From contig NZ_BCSV01000007.1 of the NCBI RefSeq assembly GCF_001571045.1, forward strand, positions 1-64,000: 64,000 nucleotides of DNA, in the 5' to 3' direction. The notes under the pieces were generated by a model, which ran no database searches, was not told the origin of the DNA, and was given only the letters and a program-made list of their open reading frames with translations. The DNA comes from Curtobacterium ammoniigenes NBRC 101786. Lineage in GTDB: Bacteria > Actinomycetota > Actinomycetes > Actinomycetales > Microbacteriaceae. The translations under genes were made by a program, and so were the position numbers. Positions 17,221 to 26,125 of this stretch are shown in pieces (positions within the stretch are counted from its first letter, which is position 1; each line of letters opens with the position of its first letter).

Positions 17221-17373
17221 TCAGTCGTCGACCTCGTCGCCGAGAAAGTCCGCATAGGTCACTTCGGGCTCCGGGTCGAGACAAGGCACCTGCTGACGGT
17301 GCGGCGTGTGGATTCCCCCCGCGCTGGCGCGTTGCTCCGGCGTGAACGGCGGCAGGTAGTTGCTGGGCGTCAT
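17221..17373 (-). CDS. 50-aa protein of unknown function
   Basis: A very small acidic-ended protein (starts MTPSNYLPPFTPEQRASAGG, ends VTYADFLGDEVDD) with a good ribosome-binding site (CAGGAACC directly before the ATG). The first half is Pro-rich and the last 15 residues carry six acidic ones. I do not recognise it. The coding reading is supported by the ribosome-binding site and GC-rich third positions. It lies downstream of ligD on the same strand with a 151-bp gap, convergent with the kinase. Confidence 0.55.
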   Translation of the reverse strand: MTPSNYLPPFTPEQRASAGGIHTPHRQQVPCLDPEPEVTYADFLGDEVDD

Positions 17374-17515
17374 GGTTCCTGCTTTCGTCGCTCCTGACGC
17401 TAGCGGGCCAAGCAGGCGGCGCGCAGGGTTCTGCGCGGATCGTCCCCCGAGCGGGAACCAAATGGGGGACCGCATTTCGCTGACAGCAGAGCCGATGCGT
17501 TGGCATGGATACGGG

Positions 17516-17534
17516 GGAGGCGCCTCACGCCTCC
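17516..17534 (-). terminator. hairpin overlapping the ligD stop
   Basis: GGAGGCG-CCTCA-CGCCTCC, a 7-bp stem, overlaps the last codons and the stop of ligD and could end its transcript. Confidence 0.45.
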
Positions 17535-20062
17535 GCGCCTAGCTCGCGCATCTCCGCGGCGGGCTCGCGCACCACGTCCTCGGGACGCTTGTCCGGTCGC
17601 CAACCACGCCATGACGGATGCCGCAGCCGCCCTCCCGCAGTCCACTCCGTGAACTCGACCTCGGCGACGTAGCGTGGTGTGACCCAGTGCGCGTCCGCCT
17701 GATCCGCGCGCGGCACGTCGGTGCTAAACGGCGACGTCACGCGACGCAACGGCCGGAGCATGCGTTCGATGTCGTCGAGGTCTCGGTCGCGGAACCCGGT
17801 GCCCACCTTCCCGACGTACGCGAGTCCGTCCGCTCCCGGCACGCCGAGCAGGAGCGAGCCGACCCCACCTGCTCGCCGTCCCGCGCCGGGGCGCCAACCA
17901 CCGACGACGACCTCCTGGGTGGCGTGATGCTTCCACTTCAGCCACGCATCGGAGCGGCGACCCTCTGCGTACCGCGACGATCGGCGTTTGGCGACCACAC
18001 CCTCCAGTCCGAGCGACCGCGATTCGGTCATCGCGTCATCCAGTGTCCCGTCGAATGCGGGCGGAACCTCGATCACATCGCCCGGGTCGACGATCGTCGC
18101 CAGTGCCTCCCGACGGTGCGTATAGGACAGCCGTGTCAGGTCGTGGCCGTCCGCAGCGAGCACATCGAAGACGATGAAGCGGACCGGCGCGGTTCGTGCC
18201 GCTGCCGATATCTCGCGGGCGCCGGTTCGGCCCATGCGTCCCTGCAGCTGCCCGAAGCTCGGGCGACCATGCTCGTCGAGCGCCACGATCTCGCCGTCGA
18301 GCACGCCGTCGACGCCGACATGGTCGGCCAGCGCCTGCAGCTCCGGATACTGATCGGTCAGATCGTTGCCGTTTCGGCTGCGCAGCTGGACGCCATCGCC
18401 GCCCACCGCAGCGAGCGCGCGGATGCCGTCCCACTTCATCTCGAACGCCCAGTCGCCTGGATCGAGCGGACTCCGCGTGCGCGCGGGTGTCGCGAGCATC
18501 GGGCGCCGCTCCGCGAAGGGCGCCAGCGTGGACCGTTGGCCGTGACGCTCGCCGGACGCTGCTGTGCGGCGCGTCGCGGGAGGCGGATCGAGCGCGTCGG
18601 GTTGCTCCTTCGTGCGGTGGATGAGCCAGTTCTTCGTCTCCCGGCCGCCGCGCCCGCCGGTATGGAGGAGCGCGACGCGTCGACTTCCGCGGGTCCGACC
18701 GTGCAGGGTGACGATGACTTCGGCGCCCTCTCGCCACTTCTCGCAGTCGTACGTGCCGCTGTCCCAGATGGTGACGGTCCCCCCGCCGTATTCGCCCGCG
18801 GGAATGATGCCCTCGAAGCCGCCGTACTCGAGCGGGTGGTCTTCGGTCTGCACCGCGAGATGGTTCGCCGCAGGGTCCGTGGGTTCACCCTTCGGCAACG
18901 CCCAGCTCACGAGCACGCCATCGTGCTCGAGGCGGAAGTCGTAGTGGTCCCGCGTCGCGTGGTGCTCCTGAATCACAAAGGTGGGTGCTCCATCCTGTCT
19001 GACCGTCGGCACGTCGACCGGTACCGGCTCCGGGGTTCGCTCCGGGTCCCGCATCGACCGATACCGAGCCAGCCGATCATCAGCGGCACTGCCCCCGTGA
19101 TCGTCATGGGAGGCGCGAGTCGCGTCCGCCCGCTCCGTCCCGTCGTCGGAGTGCCACCGCCCGTGATCCGGACGACCCACGGCGAGTGCGGCCGCAGCCA
19201 CCGGGTGCAGCAGGTCCCCGTGGTCCTGCGCGCGCTCGAGGACCTCCTCGTATCGCAGTTGCCGGAGGCCGGGCTCGGTCAGCTCGTCCCATCGCCGCGG
19301 TGCCGCGACGGTCGGGAGGCTCGTGCCCCGAAGCGAATACGGCGCGATCGTTGTCTTGTTGCCGTTGTTCTGCGACCAGTCGACGAAGACCTTCCCGGCG
19401 CGCTCCGCCCGCGACATGGTCGACAGGACGAGATCGGGCATGTCCTGTTCGAGTGCGCGCGCGAGCTCGTGCGCGACCGCGCTGACGTCGGCCGTCGACG
19501 ACGTCCCGTCGAGCGGGGCATACAGGTGGATCCCCTTGCTGCCGGAGGTCACCGGGAGCGGATCCAGGCCCATGCCATGCAGGATCTCGCGAGCCGCTCC
19601 CGCGACCTCGGCGCACTCGCGGAGCCCCACGCCGTCGCCCGGATCGAGATCGAGGACGAGCCGGTCGGGAAACTGCGGCTGACCGTCACGGTCGAAGCGC
19701 CACTGCGGCACGTGCAGCTCGAGCGCGGCCTGCTGCGCCAGCCACACGATCGTCGGGAGATCATCGGCGACCGGGTATTCGAGGTCGTGATGCTCATGGT
19801 GAATGGTGTGGTGCGCGATCCAGTCGGGGGCCCCGCGCGGCAGGTTCTTCTCGAAGAAGACGGGGCCGTCCACGCCGTCCGCCCACCGCTTCCGAGTCAC
19901 CGGGCGGTCCTTGACGTGCGGGATCATCCACGGCGCGATCGCTTCGAAGTAGGCGATGACGTCGCGCTTCGTCGTGCCCGCGGCCGGATACAGCACCTTG
20001 TCCAGGTTGGTCAGGGTGAGCGAGCGCCCGGCGATCAGCACCCGCTGTCCACTGCTGCTCAT
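17525..20062 (-). CDS. ligD: multifunctional ATP-dependent DNA ligase LigD (Pol-PE-Lig)
   Basis: An 845-aa NHEJ enzyme that trims, fills and seals double-strand breaks with Ku. Domain order is polymerase/primase (about 1-295, metal motif LVLDLDPGDG), 3'-phosphoesterase (about 350-480, EHHATRDHYDFRLEHDG and the LPKGEPTDP turn), then ligase (about 525-845) with the adenylated lysine in FEMKWDGIRALA near 541 and the distal KWKHH motif. This is the order seen in mycobacterial LigD. The ATG before SSSGQRVLIAG is used because residues upstream are low complexity. It is divergent from ku across a 137-bp gap, as expected for a shared NHEJ locus. Confidence 0.95.
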   Translation of the reverse strand: MSSSGQRVLIAGRSLTLTNLDKVLYPAAGTTKRDVIAYFEAIAPWMIPHVKDRPVTRKRWADGVDGPVFFEKNLPRGAPDWIAHHTIHHEHHDLEYPVADDLPTIVWLAQQAALELHVPQWRFDRDGQPQFPDRLVLDLDPGDGVGLRECAEVAGAAREILHGMGLDPLPVTSGSKGIHLYAPLDGTSSTADVSAVAHELARALEQDMPDLVLSTMSRAERAGKVFVDWSQNNGNKTTIAPYSLRGTSLPTVAAPRRWDELTEPGLRQLRYEEVLERAQDHGDLLHPVAAAALAVGRPDHGRWHSDDGTERADATRASHDDHGGSAADDRLARYRSMRDPERTPEPVPVDVPTVRQDGAPTFVIQEHHATRDHYDFRLEHDGVLVSWALPKGEPTDPAANHLAVQTEDHPLEYGGFEGIIPAGEYGGGTVTIWDSGTYDCEKWREGAEVIVTLHGRTRGSRRVALLHTGGRGGRETKNWLIHRTKEQPDALDPPPATRRTAASGERHGQRSTLAPFAERRPMLATPARTRSPLDPGDWAFEMKWDGIRALAAVGGDGVQLRSRNGNDLTDQYPELQALADHVGVDGVLDGEIVALDEHGRPSFGQLQGRMGRTGAREISAAARTAPVRFIVFDVLAADGHDLTRLSYTHRREALATIVDPGDVIEVPPAFDGTLDDAMTESRSLGLEGVVAKRRSSRYAEGRRSDAWLKWKHHATQEVVVGGWRPGAGRRAGGVGSLLLGVPGADGLAYVGKVGTGFRDRDLDDIERMLRPLRRVTSPFSTDVPRADQADAHWVTPRYVAEVEFTEWTAGGRLRHPSWRGWRPDKRPEDVVREPAAEMRELGAEA

Positions 20063-20199
20063 TGCCCCATGCTGCCGCTGCGGCGCTGCTGACGTTCCCT
20101 GCTGATGCGCCGCCGCGGTCCAGACGCGGTTCCGCGCGCTCGTGCCAGCGTCTTCCGGGCCCACTCGGATTCCGGCGCTCCCGGGCGCGCTGGAGGATC

Positions 20200-21297
20200 A
20201 TGGCCGTCATGAGGTCGATCTGGAAGGGATCCATCGCGTTCGGGCTGGTGAACGTCCCTATCAAGGTGTACGCCGCGACGGAGACGCACGACGTGTCCCT
20301 GCACCAGGTGCATGCCGAGGACAAAGGCCGTATCCGGTACAAGCGGGTCTGCGAGTTCGGGCACGAGGTCGACTACGGCGACATCCAGCGCGCGTATGAC
20401 GACGGCGAGAAGACGGTCATCCTGACGCCGGACGATTTCAAGCAGTTACCAGAGGAGCAGTCGCACGAGATCGAGGTCCTCGAGTTCGTGCCCACTGAGC
20501 AGGTCGACCCGATGCTGTTCGAGAAGTCGTACTACCTCGAACCGGATTCGCGCTCGCCGAAGGCGTACGTCCTCCTGCGGGAAACCCTGGAGCGCACGGA
20601 CCGGACGGCCATCGTGCAGTTCACGCTTCGGCAGAAGACGCGCCTGGGCGCCCTCCGCGTCCACGGCGACGTCCTGCTCCTCCAGGGGCTGCTCTGGTCC
20701 GACGAGGTGCGCGAGGCCGACTTCCCTGCGCTCGGCGGCGACACGAAGGTGAGCGCCAACGAACTGAAGATGTCGTCGTCGCTCGTCGAGAGCATGTCGT
20801 CCGATTTCGAACCGGACAAGTACACGGACGAATATCAGGTCGAGCTGCAGCAGCTCATCGACGCGAAGCTCGAAGCGGGCGACGACGTCGACACCGCCCA
20901 GACGTTCGGCGAGCGCGCGGAGGGGAGCGCTGACGACGGCGGCGACGTCATCGACCTCATGGCAGCCCTTCGCGCTTCGGTCGATCGGAAGCGCGCCAAG
21001 TCGTCCGGGTCGTCGTCGAGCCGATCCGGCGGGAGCGCGCGTGCCGACTCGGCCGACGATTCCGGCGATTCCGACAATTCGGCCGCCGACGCATCGTCTG
21101 GCGGAAAGAAGTCCGCCTCGCGGTCGTCGGGTGGGCGGGCGAGCGGTTCACGCTCCGCGGGCAGCACGGCAGCCGGTGCCGGACCGTCCGACACGAAGAA
21201 GTCGTCAGCGCGCGGGGGATCGAAGGCGCGAGCGAAGTCCAGCGACGCGGCGGACGCGAAGCCGCGCACCGCGAAATCGCGGTCGCGGGCCTCCTGA
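20200..21297 (+). CDS. ku: DNA end-binding protein Ku
   Basis: A 365-aa protein that rings broken DNA ends as a homodimer and recruits LigD. The Ku core (about 4-260) opens with the canonical MRSIWKGSIAFGLVNVPIKV and includes KRVCEFGHEVDYGDIQRAYD and the FEKSYYLEP segment. Residues 270-365 are a Ser/Lys/Ala-rich tail like the basic extended tails of some actinobacterial Ku proteins, which bind DNA non-specifically. GGAGG at 20192-20196 is the ribosome-binding site. The ATG at 20209 (MRSIWKGS) is an equally possible start. Divergent from ligD. Confidence 0.95.
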   Translation: MAVMRSIWKGSIAFGLVNVPIKVYAATETHDVSLHQVHAEDKGRIRYKRVCEFGHEVDYGDIQRAYDDGEKTVILTPDDFKQLPEEQSHEIEVLEFVPTEQVDPMLFEKSYYLEPDSRSPKAYVLLRETLERTDRTAIVQFTLRQKTRLGALRVHGDVLLLQGLLWSDEVREADFPALGGDTKVSANELKMSSSLVESMSSDFEPDKYTDEYQVELQQLIDAKLEAGDDVDTAQTFGERAEGSADDGGDVIDLMAALRASVDRKRAKSSGSSSSRSGGSARADSADDSGDSDNSAADASSGGKKSASRSSGGRASGSRSAGSTAAGAGPSDTKKSSARGGSKARAKSSDAADAKPRTAKSRSRAS

Positions 21298-21360
21298 GCG
21301 TCGTGACCTGACGCCTTGATATCCGCCACCGATGCGACTGCGATGGTCGCAGCGGGCTCC

Positions 21361-22317
21361 TTATCGCGCGGGGCGCTGATGGACGTCGAAGTCCACCGCT
21401 GACGTCGGGGCGGGCGTCGACGGCATCGGCGGGGCGGCCGGGCCCCCGATCGCGTCAGCAGCGTCAAGTACGGCGCGCGTCGCCGCTGCGACGGTTCGCA
21501 GCGACTGCTCGAGCGGCATGGCTCGGTGCGCTGGCGTGCAGACTTCGACACCCCACGGCTCATCGAACCCAAGCGACCGCATCGTGCGGATGAACCCGGG
21601 CAGATCCCACGCCCCGCTTCCGGGCACGTAGCGCGCATCGCGACTCTCGTCCGCGAGCGTCAGCCCGCTCGGGGTGGACAGCAAACCGTCTGAGAGTTCC
21701 ACCGCGAACACGGACCGCGGGTCGAGGGCGTCGCGCAGCGACGCGAGCGTCGACCCGCCGCGCAGTACGTGCATGGCGTCGACGAGCAGGCCACCGTTCC
21801 GGTGGTCGGCGCTCCGCACGAAGCGGGCGGCCCGTTCGATCGTCGGCAGGTTCGACCACGGCACCGGTTCCAGCACCAGCTGGGCGCCGACCGTCTCGGC
21901 CTGGGCGGCGAGATGGTGCCACGCGTGCAGCATCGCGTCGGGCGTGCTCGGGGTCGGCGACGTGTCTGCGGCGACGATCACGTGGGAGGCACGAAGCGTC
22001 GCCGCGGCCTCCAACAGCACTCCGCGGTCGGCGTCGCTCCGGTCGCGGAGCGGCCCGTCGGCCCACCAGTGGTCGAGCGTGCCGAGCTGCACCCAGACGA
22101 TGCCGGCGTCATCGAGCATTCGCTGCAGCGCGCGGAAGCCGATGGAGCCGCGGAGCGCGTGGAGGTCGTGCATGCCGAGACCGATGCCCGCGAATCCGGC
22201 CGCGGCGACCTCGGCGATACGGATCTCGATCGGGATCGCGCACCGCTCGTCGGCGTCACCGGGGCGTACGCCGCCCGCTGTCGTCCACGCGGTCGCGAGC
22301 AGGTCGTGTTCTTCCAC
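21361..22317 (-). CDS. sugar phosphate isomerase/epimerase-like TIM barrel
   Basis: A 318-aa protein of the xylose-isomerase-like TIM barrel superfamily. Barrel markers are the metal-site glutamate in LVLEPVPWSN (about 153), the HVLRGGS region and the later glutamate in WGVEVCTPAHR. Relatives act as isomerases, epimerases or inosose dehydratases, and the exact reaction is not predictable. The start is GTG with GGGGAGG 5 nt upstream. It is third in a minus-strand series behind the GH15 and FAH genes, separated by 168 bp, so it may belong to the same sugar pathway. Confidence 0.75.
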   Translation of the reverse strand: MEEHDLLATAWTTAGGVRPGDADERCAIPIEIRIAEVAAAGFAGIGLGMHDLHALRGSIGFRALQRMLDDAGIVWVQLGTLDHWWADGPLRDRSDADRGVLLEAAATLRASHVIVAADTSPTPSTPDAMLHAWHHLAAQAETVGAQLVLEPVPWSNLPTIERAARFVRSADHRNGGLLVDAMHVLRGGSTLASLRDALDPRSVFAVELSDGLLSTPSGLTLADESRDARYVPGSGAWDLPGFIRTMRSLGFDEPWGVEVCTPAHRAMPLEQSLRTVAAATRAVLDAADAIGGPAAPPMPSTPAPTSAVDFDVHQRPAR

Positions 22318-22485
22318 GGCGGCCTCCCCAGTTTCGCGGTCGCCACCTGACGGCGCCCACGGTCGCTCTGTCTACCCGCTCTTCCTGAGTCCGCGTCCAG
22401 TCACCGCACCGAAACGCAGGTGCGGCCCGGGCAGCGACCTGGGAGCGGGGCTGCGAGACGCCGTCACCCGCCCGCCGGCTGGCGT

Positions 22486-23169
22486 TCACACGATTCGGGC
22501 GTGCACGGTTCCGACACCATCGAGCGACCCGGAGAGCTCCTGCCCAGGGGTGACCGGCCCGACGCCGTCCGGTGTCCCCGTGAACACGAGGTCACCGGGT
22601 TCGAGCCGTACCGTGCGCGAGAGCGCGGCGATCACATCGGCGACCGGCCAGATCATGTCGGCCAGGTCACCGCGCTGCCGGACGACACCGTCGACACGCA
22701 GTTCGATCGCCCCCCGCGCCGGGTCGACTCCGTTCGCGGGCCGAAGCGCGCCGATCGGCGCCGAGGCGTCGAAGCCTTTCGCGAGGTCCCACGGGCGCGC
22801 CAGCCGCTTCGCCTCCGCCTGAAGGTCACGGCGGGTCAGATCGATTCCGACCGCGTAGCCCCACACGTGTGCGAGTGCGTCCGCCGCTGCGATATCCGAC
22901 CCGCCGACTCCGATGGCGACCACCTGCTCGATCTCGTACTCGAGCTGCGCGGTCTGCGGCGGATATGGCACGGCCTCGCCATGCACGACGATCGCGTCCG
23001 CAGGCTTTGTGAAGAAGAACGGCGGCTCACGGTCCGGGTCGTGGCCCATCTCACGAGCGTGGGCGGCGTAGTTGCGGCCGACGCAATAGATGCGCCGGAC
23101 GGGGAACGCGCCTCCCGTGGTCGTCGGGACGGTCGGGAGGCTCGGGGCTGGGATGACGAGATCGCTCAC
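22486..23169 (-). CDS. fumarylacetoacetate hydrolase family protein
   Basis: A 227-aa FAH-fold enzyme. Motifs are the entry YCVGRNYAAHAREMG, the metal ligands in EYEIEQVVAIG (E-x-E), the DLTRRDLQ segment and the closing LEPGDLVFTGTPDGVGP. Family members hydrolyse or decarboxylate beta-diketo acids or dehydrate sugar acids. The start is GTG and overlaps the stop of the GH15 gene by 4 bases, so the two are translationally coupled. This unusual pairing suggests a sugar-acid product downstream of the glycosidase, but the two may also be coexpressed for other reasons. Confidence 0.85.
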   Translation of the reverse strand: MSDLVIPAPSLPTVPTTTGGAFPVRRIYCVGRNYAAHAREMGHDPDREPPFFFTKPADAIVVHGEAVPYPPQTAQLEYEIEQVVAIGVGGSDIAAADALAHVWGYAVGIDLTRRDLQAEAKRLARPWDLAKGFDASAPIGALRPANGVDPARGAIELRVDGVVRQRGDLADMIWPVADVIAALSRTVRLEPGDLVFTGTPDGVGPVTPGQELSGSLDGVGTVHARIV

Positions 23170-25046
23170 GCCGTTATCTTCTCCCCGTCCTTCTGGCCGT
23201 CGCTCGTTGCATCGGCTTCCTTGTGGCGAGCCTCCTCGGCCTCGTCCGCGATGTGGATAGCCGCGTGGATGAGCGCGAGGTGGGACAGCCCTTGCGGAAC
23301 GTTCCCCATGAACGCGCCGGTGTCGGCACTGATCATCTCGCTATACAGGCCGACATCGTTCGCCTGGTCGATCATCGCGTTCATCAGCGCGACCGCCTCG
23401 TCGATGCGCCCGACGCTCGCCATCGCGCTCGCAAGCCAGAAGGAGCAGGCGACGAACGGCGACTCTTCCGCCGCCATTCCCGAGTAGCGGTAGACCAAGG
23501 GGCCCACGCTCAGTTCCTTGAGGATCGCGTCGATCGTCGCGTTCATCCGCGCCCCCCGATCGAATGCCGCCGAGTGCAGGAGCATCGACGTGTCGAGCTT
23601 GTCGGACCCGGCGTACATGACGTAGCTCTGCCGTTCCTCGCTCCACCCATGCTCGCTGACCCACTCCTCGATGAGTTCGCGGTTCCGAACCCACCCCTCG
23701 CGGTCACCGTGGAGCTGGCCTTTATCGTGCAACTCGATTGCCGCGTCGAGCGCCTGCCAGCAGCCGATCTTGCTCGACACATAGTGCTGCTGCTCGCTGA
23801 GCTCCCAGAGCCCGCTGTCCTTCTCGGGCCAGCGCTTGCACGCGTCGTCCGCAAGTCCTTCGAGCACGTCGGCCGTGTGGCGGTCGAGCACGTTGCCGTT
23901 CGCGACGTACCCCCGCATCACCTCGAACACGTCGCCGTAGACGCCGAGCTGCAGTTGATGCGACGCGGCATTCCCTTCCACGACGGGTCCGATACCCCGC
24001 CAGCCGGGCACGTCCCTGTGGTGCACACCGTCGGCCTTCTCGCCTTCCAGCGTGTAGAAGATCGGCATGCCGTCGCCGTGTTCGGCAATGGTGCGCAGGA
24101 CCCAGGACACTGCCGCGTGCGGCTCCTCCCGGAGGCCGAACCAATAGAGCGACCGAACGGTGAACGACAGGTCGCGCACCCAGGCGAATCGGTAGTCCCA
24201 GTTCTTGCCGCCGTGCTCGTTCTCCGGGAGGCTCGTGGTTCCGGCCGCCGCGATTGCTCCGGTGGGTGCGTAGATCAGCAGCTTGAGGGCGAGCGCGCTC
24301 CGCTGCACCGCCTCCGCCCACGGTCCGGTGTAGGAGAACTCTCGAGACCAGTCCTCCCAGTTCTGGAGGGTGCGGTCGATTCCGCGCATGCTGTCGCCGG
24401 GGTCAGGTCGATACACCGGCTCGTCGCGTGTTCCGACGATGGTCAAGATGTGCTGCGATCCCGCCTGCGTGAGGAAGCGGCCCGAGAACCGAGGCCCGTC
24501 TTCGTGGACCGGCTCGAACCCGCGCTCGACGATCGCGATGGTGACCCCGTCGATCGCGACGACCGGACCGTTCCCGGTGTCGTGGCGCACCGGGGTCGCC
24601 GTTCCGAGCATGGTGCCCGGCTCGACAGCCCATTCCAGCTCGACCTCACCGTCGACGCCCTGCACGCATCGACCGAACTCGAGCCACGGGAGCCGCCCGG
24701 CGACGCCGGTGATCATCGCGTCGGTGACGGTGCAGGACCCGGTGTCGGTCGTCCAGGTGGTGACGAGCACGTTGGTGCCCGGGTGGTAGTGCCGCTCCAC
24801 GGATGCGGGACCCGTGGGCCGGAGTGCGATGTGTCCGCCGTGCTCGCTGTCGAGAATCGCGGCGAAGACGGGCGGTGCGTCCAGCGACGGGACCGGCAGC
24901 CAATCCACACGACCGTCGCGCGCGATCAGGCCGATCGTGCGGCCATCCCCGATCGCCGCGTAGGAGCGAATCGGCGCGTACCCGTCCACCCGTGACTCGA
25001 CATCACCGTCTGCGCTGCGCTCGGCCTCATTCGGATATGTCTGCAT
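23166..25046 (-). CDS. glycoside hydrolase family 15 protein (glucoamylase/trehalase type)
   Basis: A 626-aa cytoplasmic (alpha/alpha)6-barrel enzyme with no signal peptide. The N-terminal domain begins YAPIRSYAAIGDGRTIGLIA and has the signature DWLPVPSLDAPPVFAAILD of the actinobacterial GH15 group that includes trehalases. In the barrel the motifs NWDYRFAWVRDLSFTVRSLY, WRGIGPVVEGNAASHQ and WELSEQQHYVSSK are clear. The C-terminus is charged. The reaction is glucan or trehalose hydrolysis, not decidable here. The ATG at 25046 is used; an ATG at 25076 would add ten residues. Overlaps the FAH gene by GTGA. Confidence 0.85.
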   Translation of the reverse strand: MQTYPNEAERSADGDVESRVDGYAPIRSYAAIGDGRTIGLIARDGRVDWLPVPSLDAPPVFAAILDSEHGGHIALRPTGPASVERHYHPGTNVLVTTWTTDTGSCTVTDAMITGVAGRLPWLEFGRCVQGVDGEVELEWAVEPGTMLGTATPVRHDTGNGPVVAIDGVTIAIVERGFEPVHEDGPRFSGRFLTQAGSQHILTIVGTRDEPVYRPDPGDSMRGIDRTLQNWEDWSREFSYTGPWAEAVQRSALALKLLIYAPTGAIAAAGTTSLPENEHGGKNWDYRFAWVRDLSFTVRSLYWFGLREEPHAAVSWVLRTIAEHGDGMPIFYTLEGEKADGVHHRDVPGWRGIGPVVEGNAASHQLQLGVYGDVFEVMRGYVANGNVLDRHTADVLEGLADDACKRWPEKDSGLWELSEQQHYVSSKIGCWQALDAAIELHDKGQLHGDREGWVRNRELIEEWVSEHGWSEERQSYVMYAGSDKLDTSMLLHSAAFDRGARMNATIDAILKELSVGPLVYRYSGMAAEESPFVACSFWLASAMASVGRIDEAVALMNAMIDQANDVGLYSEMISADTGAFMGNVPQGLSHLALIHAAIHIADEAEEARHKEADATSDGQKDGEKITA

Positions 25047-25103
25047 GCGCTCTATGCAACTCCGCTCCGAGTGCATGCGTGGCGGTGGGGGTACACCAGA
25101 AGC

Positions 25104-25976
25104 ATGGAGCGTGCGATTACCGGATCAGTCCGGCTGTTCTGTGATTCCCGGTCGACGATCTCGGAGAGCATCGTGTGGGACCCGGAACGGAGCCTGCTGT
25201 GGTTCACCGACATCGGGCTCGGTGTCCTGCACGCGACGGACTCCGCGGGCACGATCGCGGGGAGCAGTCCGCTGCCGCCACCGCTGGCATCGTTCCAACC
25301 CCGCGCTGCCGGCGGGTTCGTCGCAGCACTGCAGGATCGCGTGATCCTCACGGACGCTGCCGGTGCGATGGTCGAGACGATCGCCACGATCGAACACGCC
25401 GCGCCGGGCATGCGACTCAACGAGGGTAAATGCGATCCGTTCGGCAGGTTCGTCGTGGGCAGCATGGTGATCGACAAGGAGGCGCCGAACGCGGCGCTCT
25501 ACGCGGTCGAGCCGGATGGTGCGGTGCGGGTACTGCGCGGCGGGTTCGGCATCACGAACGGCTTCGAGTGGTCGGACGACGGCGCCACCATGTACGTGAC
25601 CGACACCGAGACGTCGACGATCTATCGGGCCGACTACGGGCCCGACGGCGACCTCGGCGAACTCGAACCCTTCATCACCGCCGGCAAGCACGACGGACTC
25701 GCGCGCGATGACGAGGGCTGCTTCTGGAGCGCCATCAACGGCGGCTCCCGCGTGGAGCGGTTCGGGCCGGACGGCTCGCACCTTGAGACGGTCGAGGTGC
25801 CCGTCTCCGGCGTCACCTCCGTCGCGTTCGGCGGCGACGACATGTCGACCCTGTTCATCGGGTCGTCGCGTGAAAACCTGACGGAGGAGCACCTGGAGCG
25901 CCATCCGACGGCTGGCTCCGTGTATGCCGTGCCGACGCGAGTGCACGGGAGGCCCGCCTTCCGATTCGCAGCATGA
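25104..25976 (+). CDS. SMP-30/gluconolactonase family protein
   Basis: A 290-aa six-bladed beta-propeller lactonase. Motifs include ISESIVWDPERSLLWFTDIG, MRLNEGKCDPFGRFVVGSM, TNGFEWSDDGATMYVTDTET and AGKHDGLARDDEGCFW, which hold the family Glu/Asn/Asp metal ligands. Such enzymes open sugar-acid lactones. It is divergent from the GH15-FAH pair with 57 bp between them, which fits a shared carbohydrate pathway (glycoside to lactone to keto acid). The ATG at 25104 is preferred, since the earlier candidate lies in the divergent promoter space. Confidence 0.88.
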   Translation: MERAITGSVRLFCDSRSTISESIVWDPERSLLWFTDIGLGVLHATDSAGTIAGSSPLPPPLASFQPRAAGGFVAALQDRVILTDAAGAMVETIATIEHAAPGMRLNEGKCDPFGRFVVGSMVIDKEAPNAALYAVEPDGAVRVLRGGFGITNGFEWSDDGATMYVTDTETSTIYRADYGPDGDLGELEPFITAGKHDGLARDDEGCFWSAINGGSRVERFGPDGSHLETVEVPVSGVTSVAFGGDDMSTLFIGSSRENLTEEHLERHPTAGSVYAVPTRVHGRPAFRFAA

Positions 25977-25997
25977 CTGCCGCCGTCCGCGTCCCGA

Positions 25998-26081
25998 CCC
26001 GCCGATTCGAATGACCCCCGTCCGGCCCGCCGTCCCGAATGACACCTGTCGGGCCCGCCGATTCGAATGACACCCGTCCGG
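25998..26081 (+). repeat. three 28-bp tandem repeats with central TTCGAA
   Basis: Units 25998-26025, 26026-26053 and 26054-26081. Units one and three differ at two positions; unit two is more diverged. Each contains CGAATGAC, and units one and three contain the palindrome ATTCGAAT. They lie 21 bp after the lactonase stop and just before the next gene. Period 28 puts a TGA in a new frame each time. Confidence 0.85.
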
Positions 26082-26125
26082 GGGAGCGCTCGGTAGGATC
26101 GCCCTCCACCTACTTCGGAGGCATT

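Noticed and set aside
17618..20092. Long open frames antisense to ligD and similar ones opposite GH15 (23223-24995), the lectin-like gene and permeases
   Set aside because: They mirror GC-rich codon use of clear genes on the other strand, lack ribosome-binding sites and show no family features. They are shadows of the real genes.
17525..21297. Defence island based on LigD, Ku and the Pif1 helicase
   Set aside because: LigD and Ku are standard NHEJ in actinobacteria, and the helicase is 34 kb away beside housekeeping genes. No nuclease, toxin or restriction gene is present.
22590..22612. GGGTTCGAGCCG, resembling a tRNA T-arm
   Set aside because: It lies within the FAH coding region and has no flanking tRNA structure.
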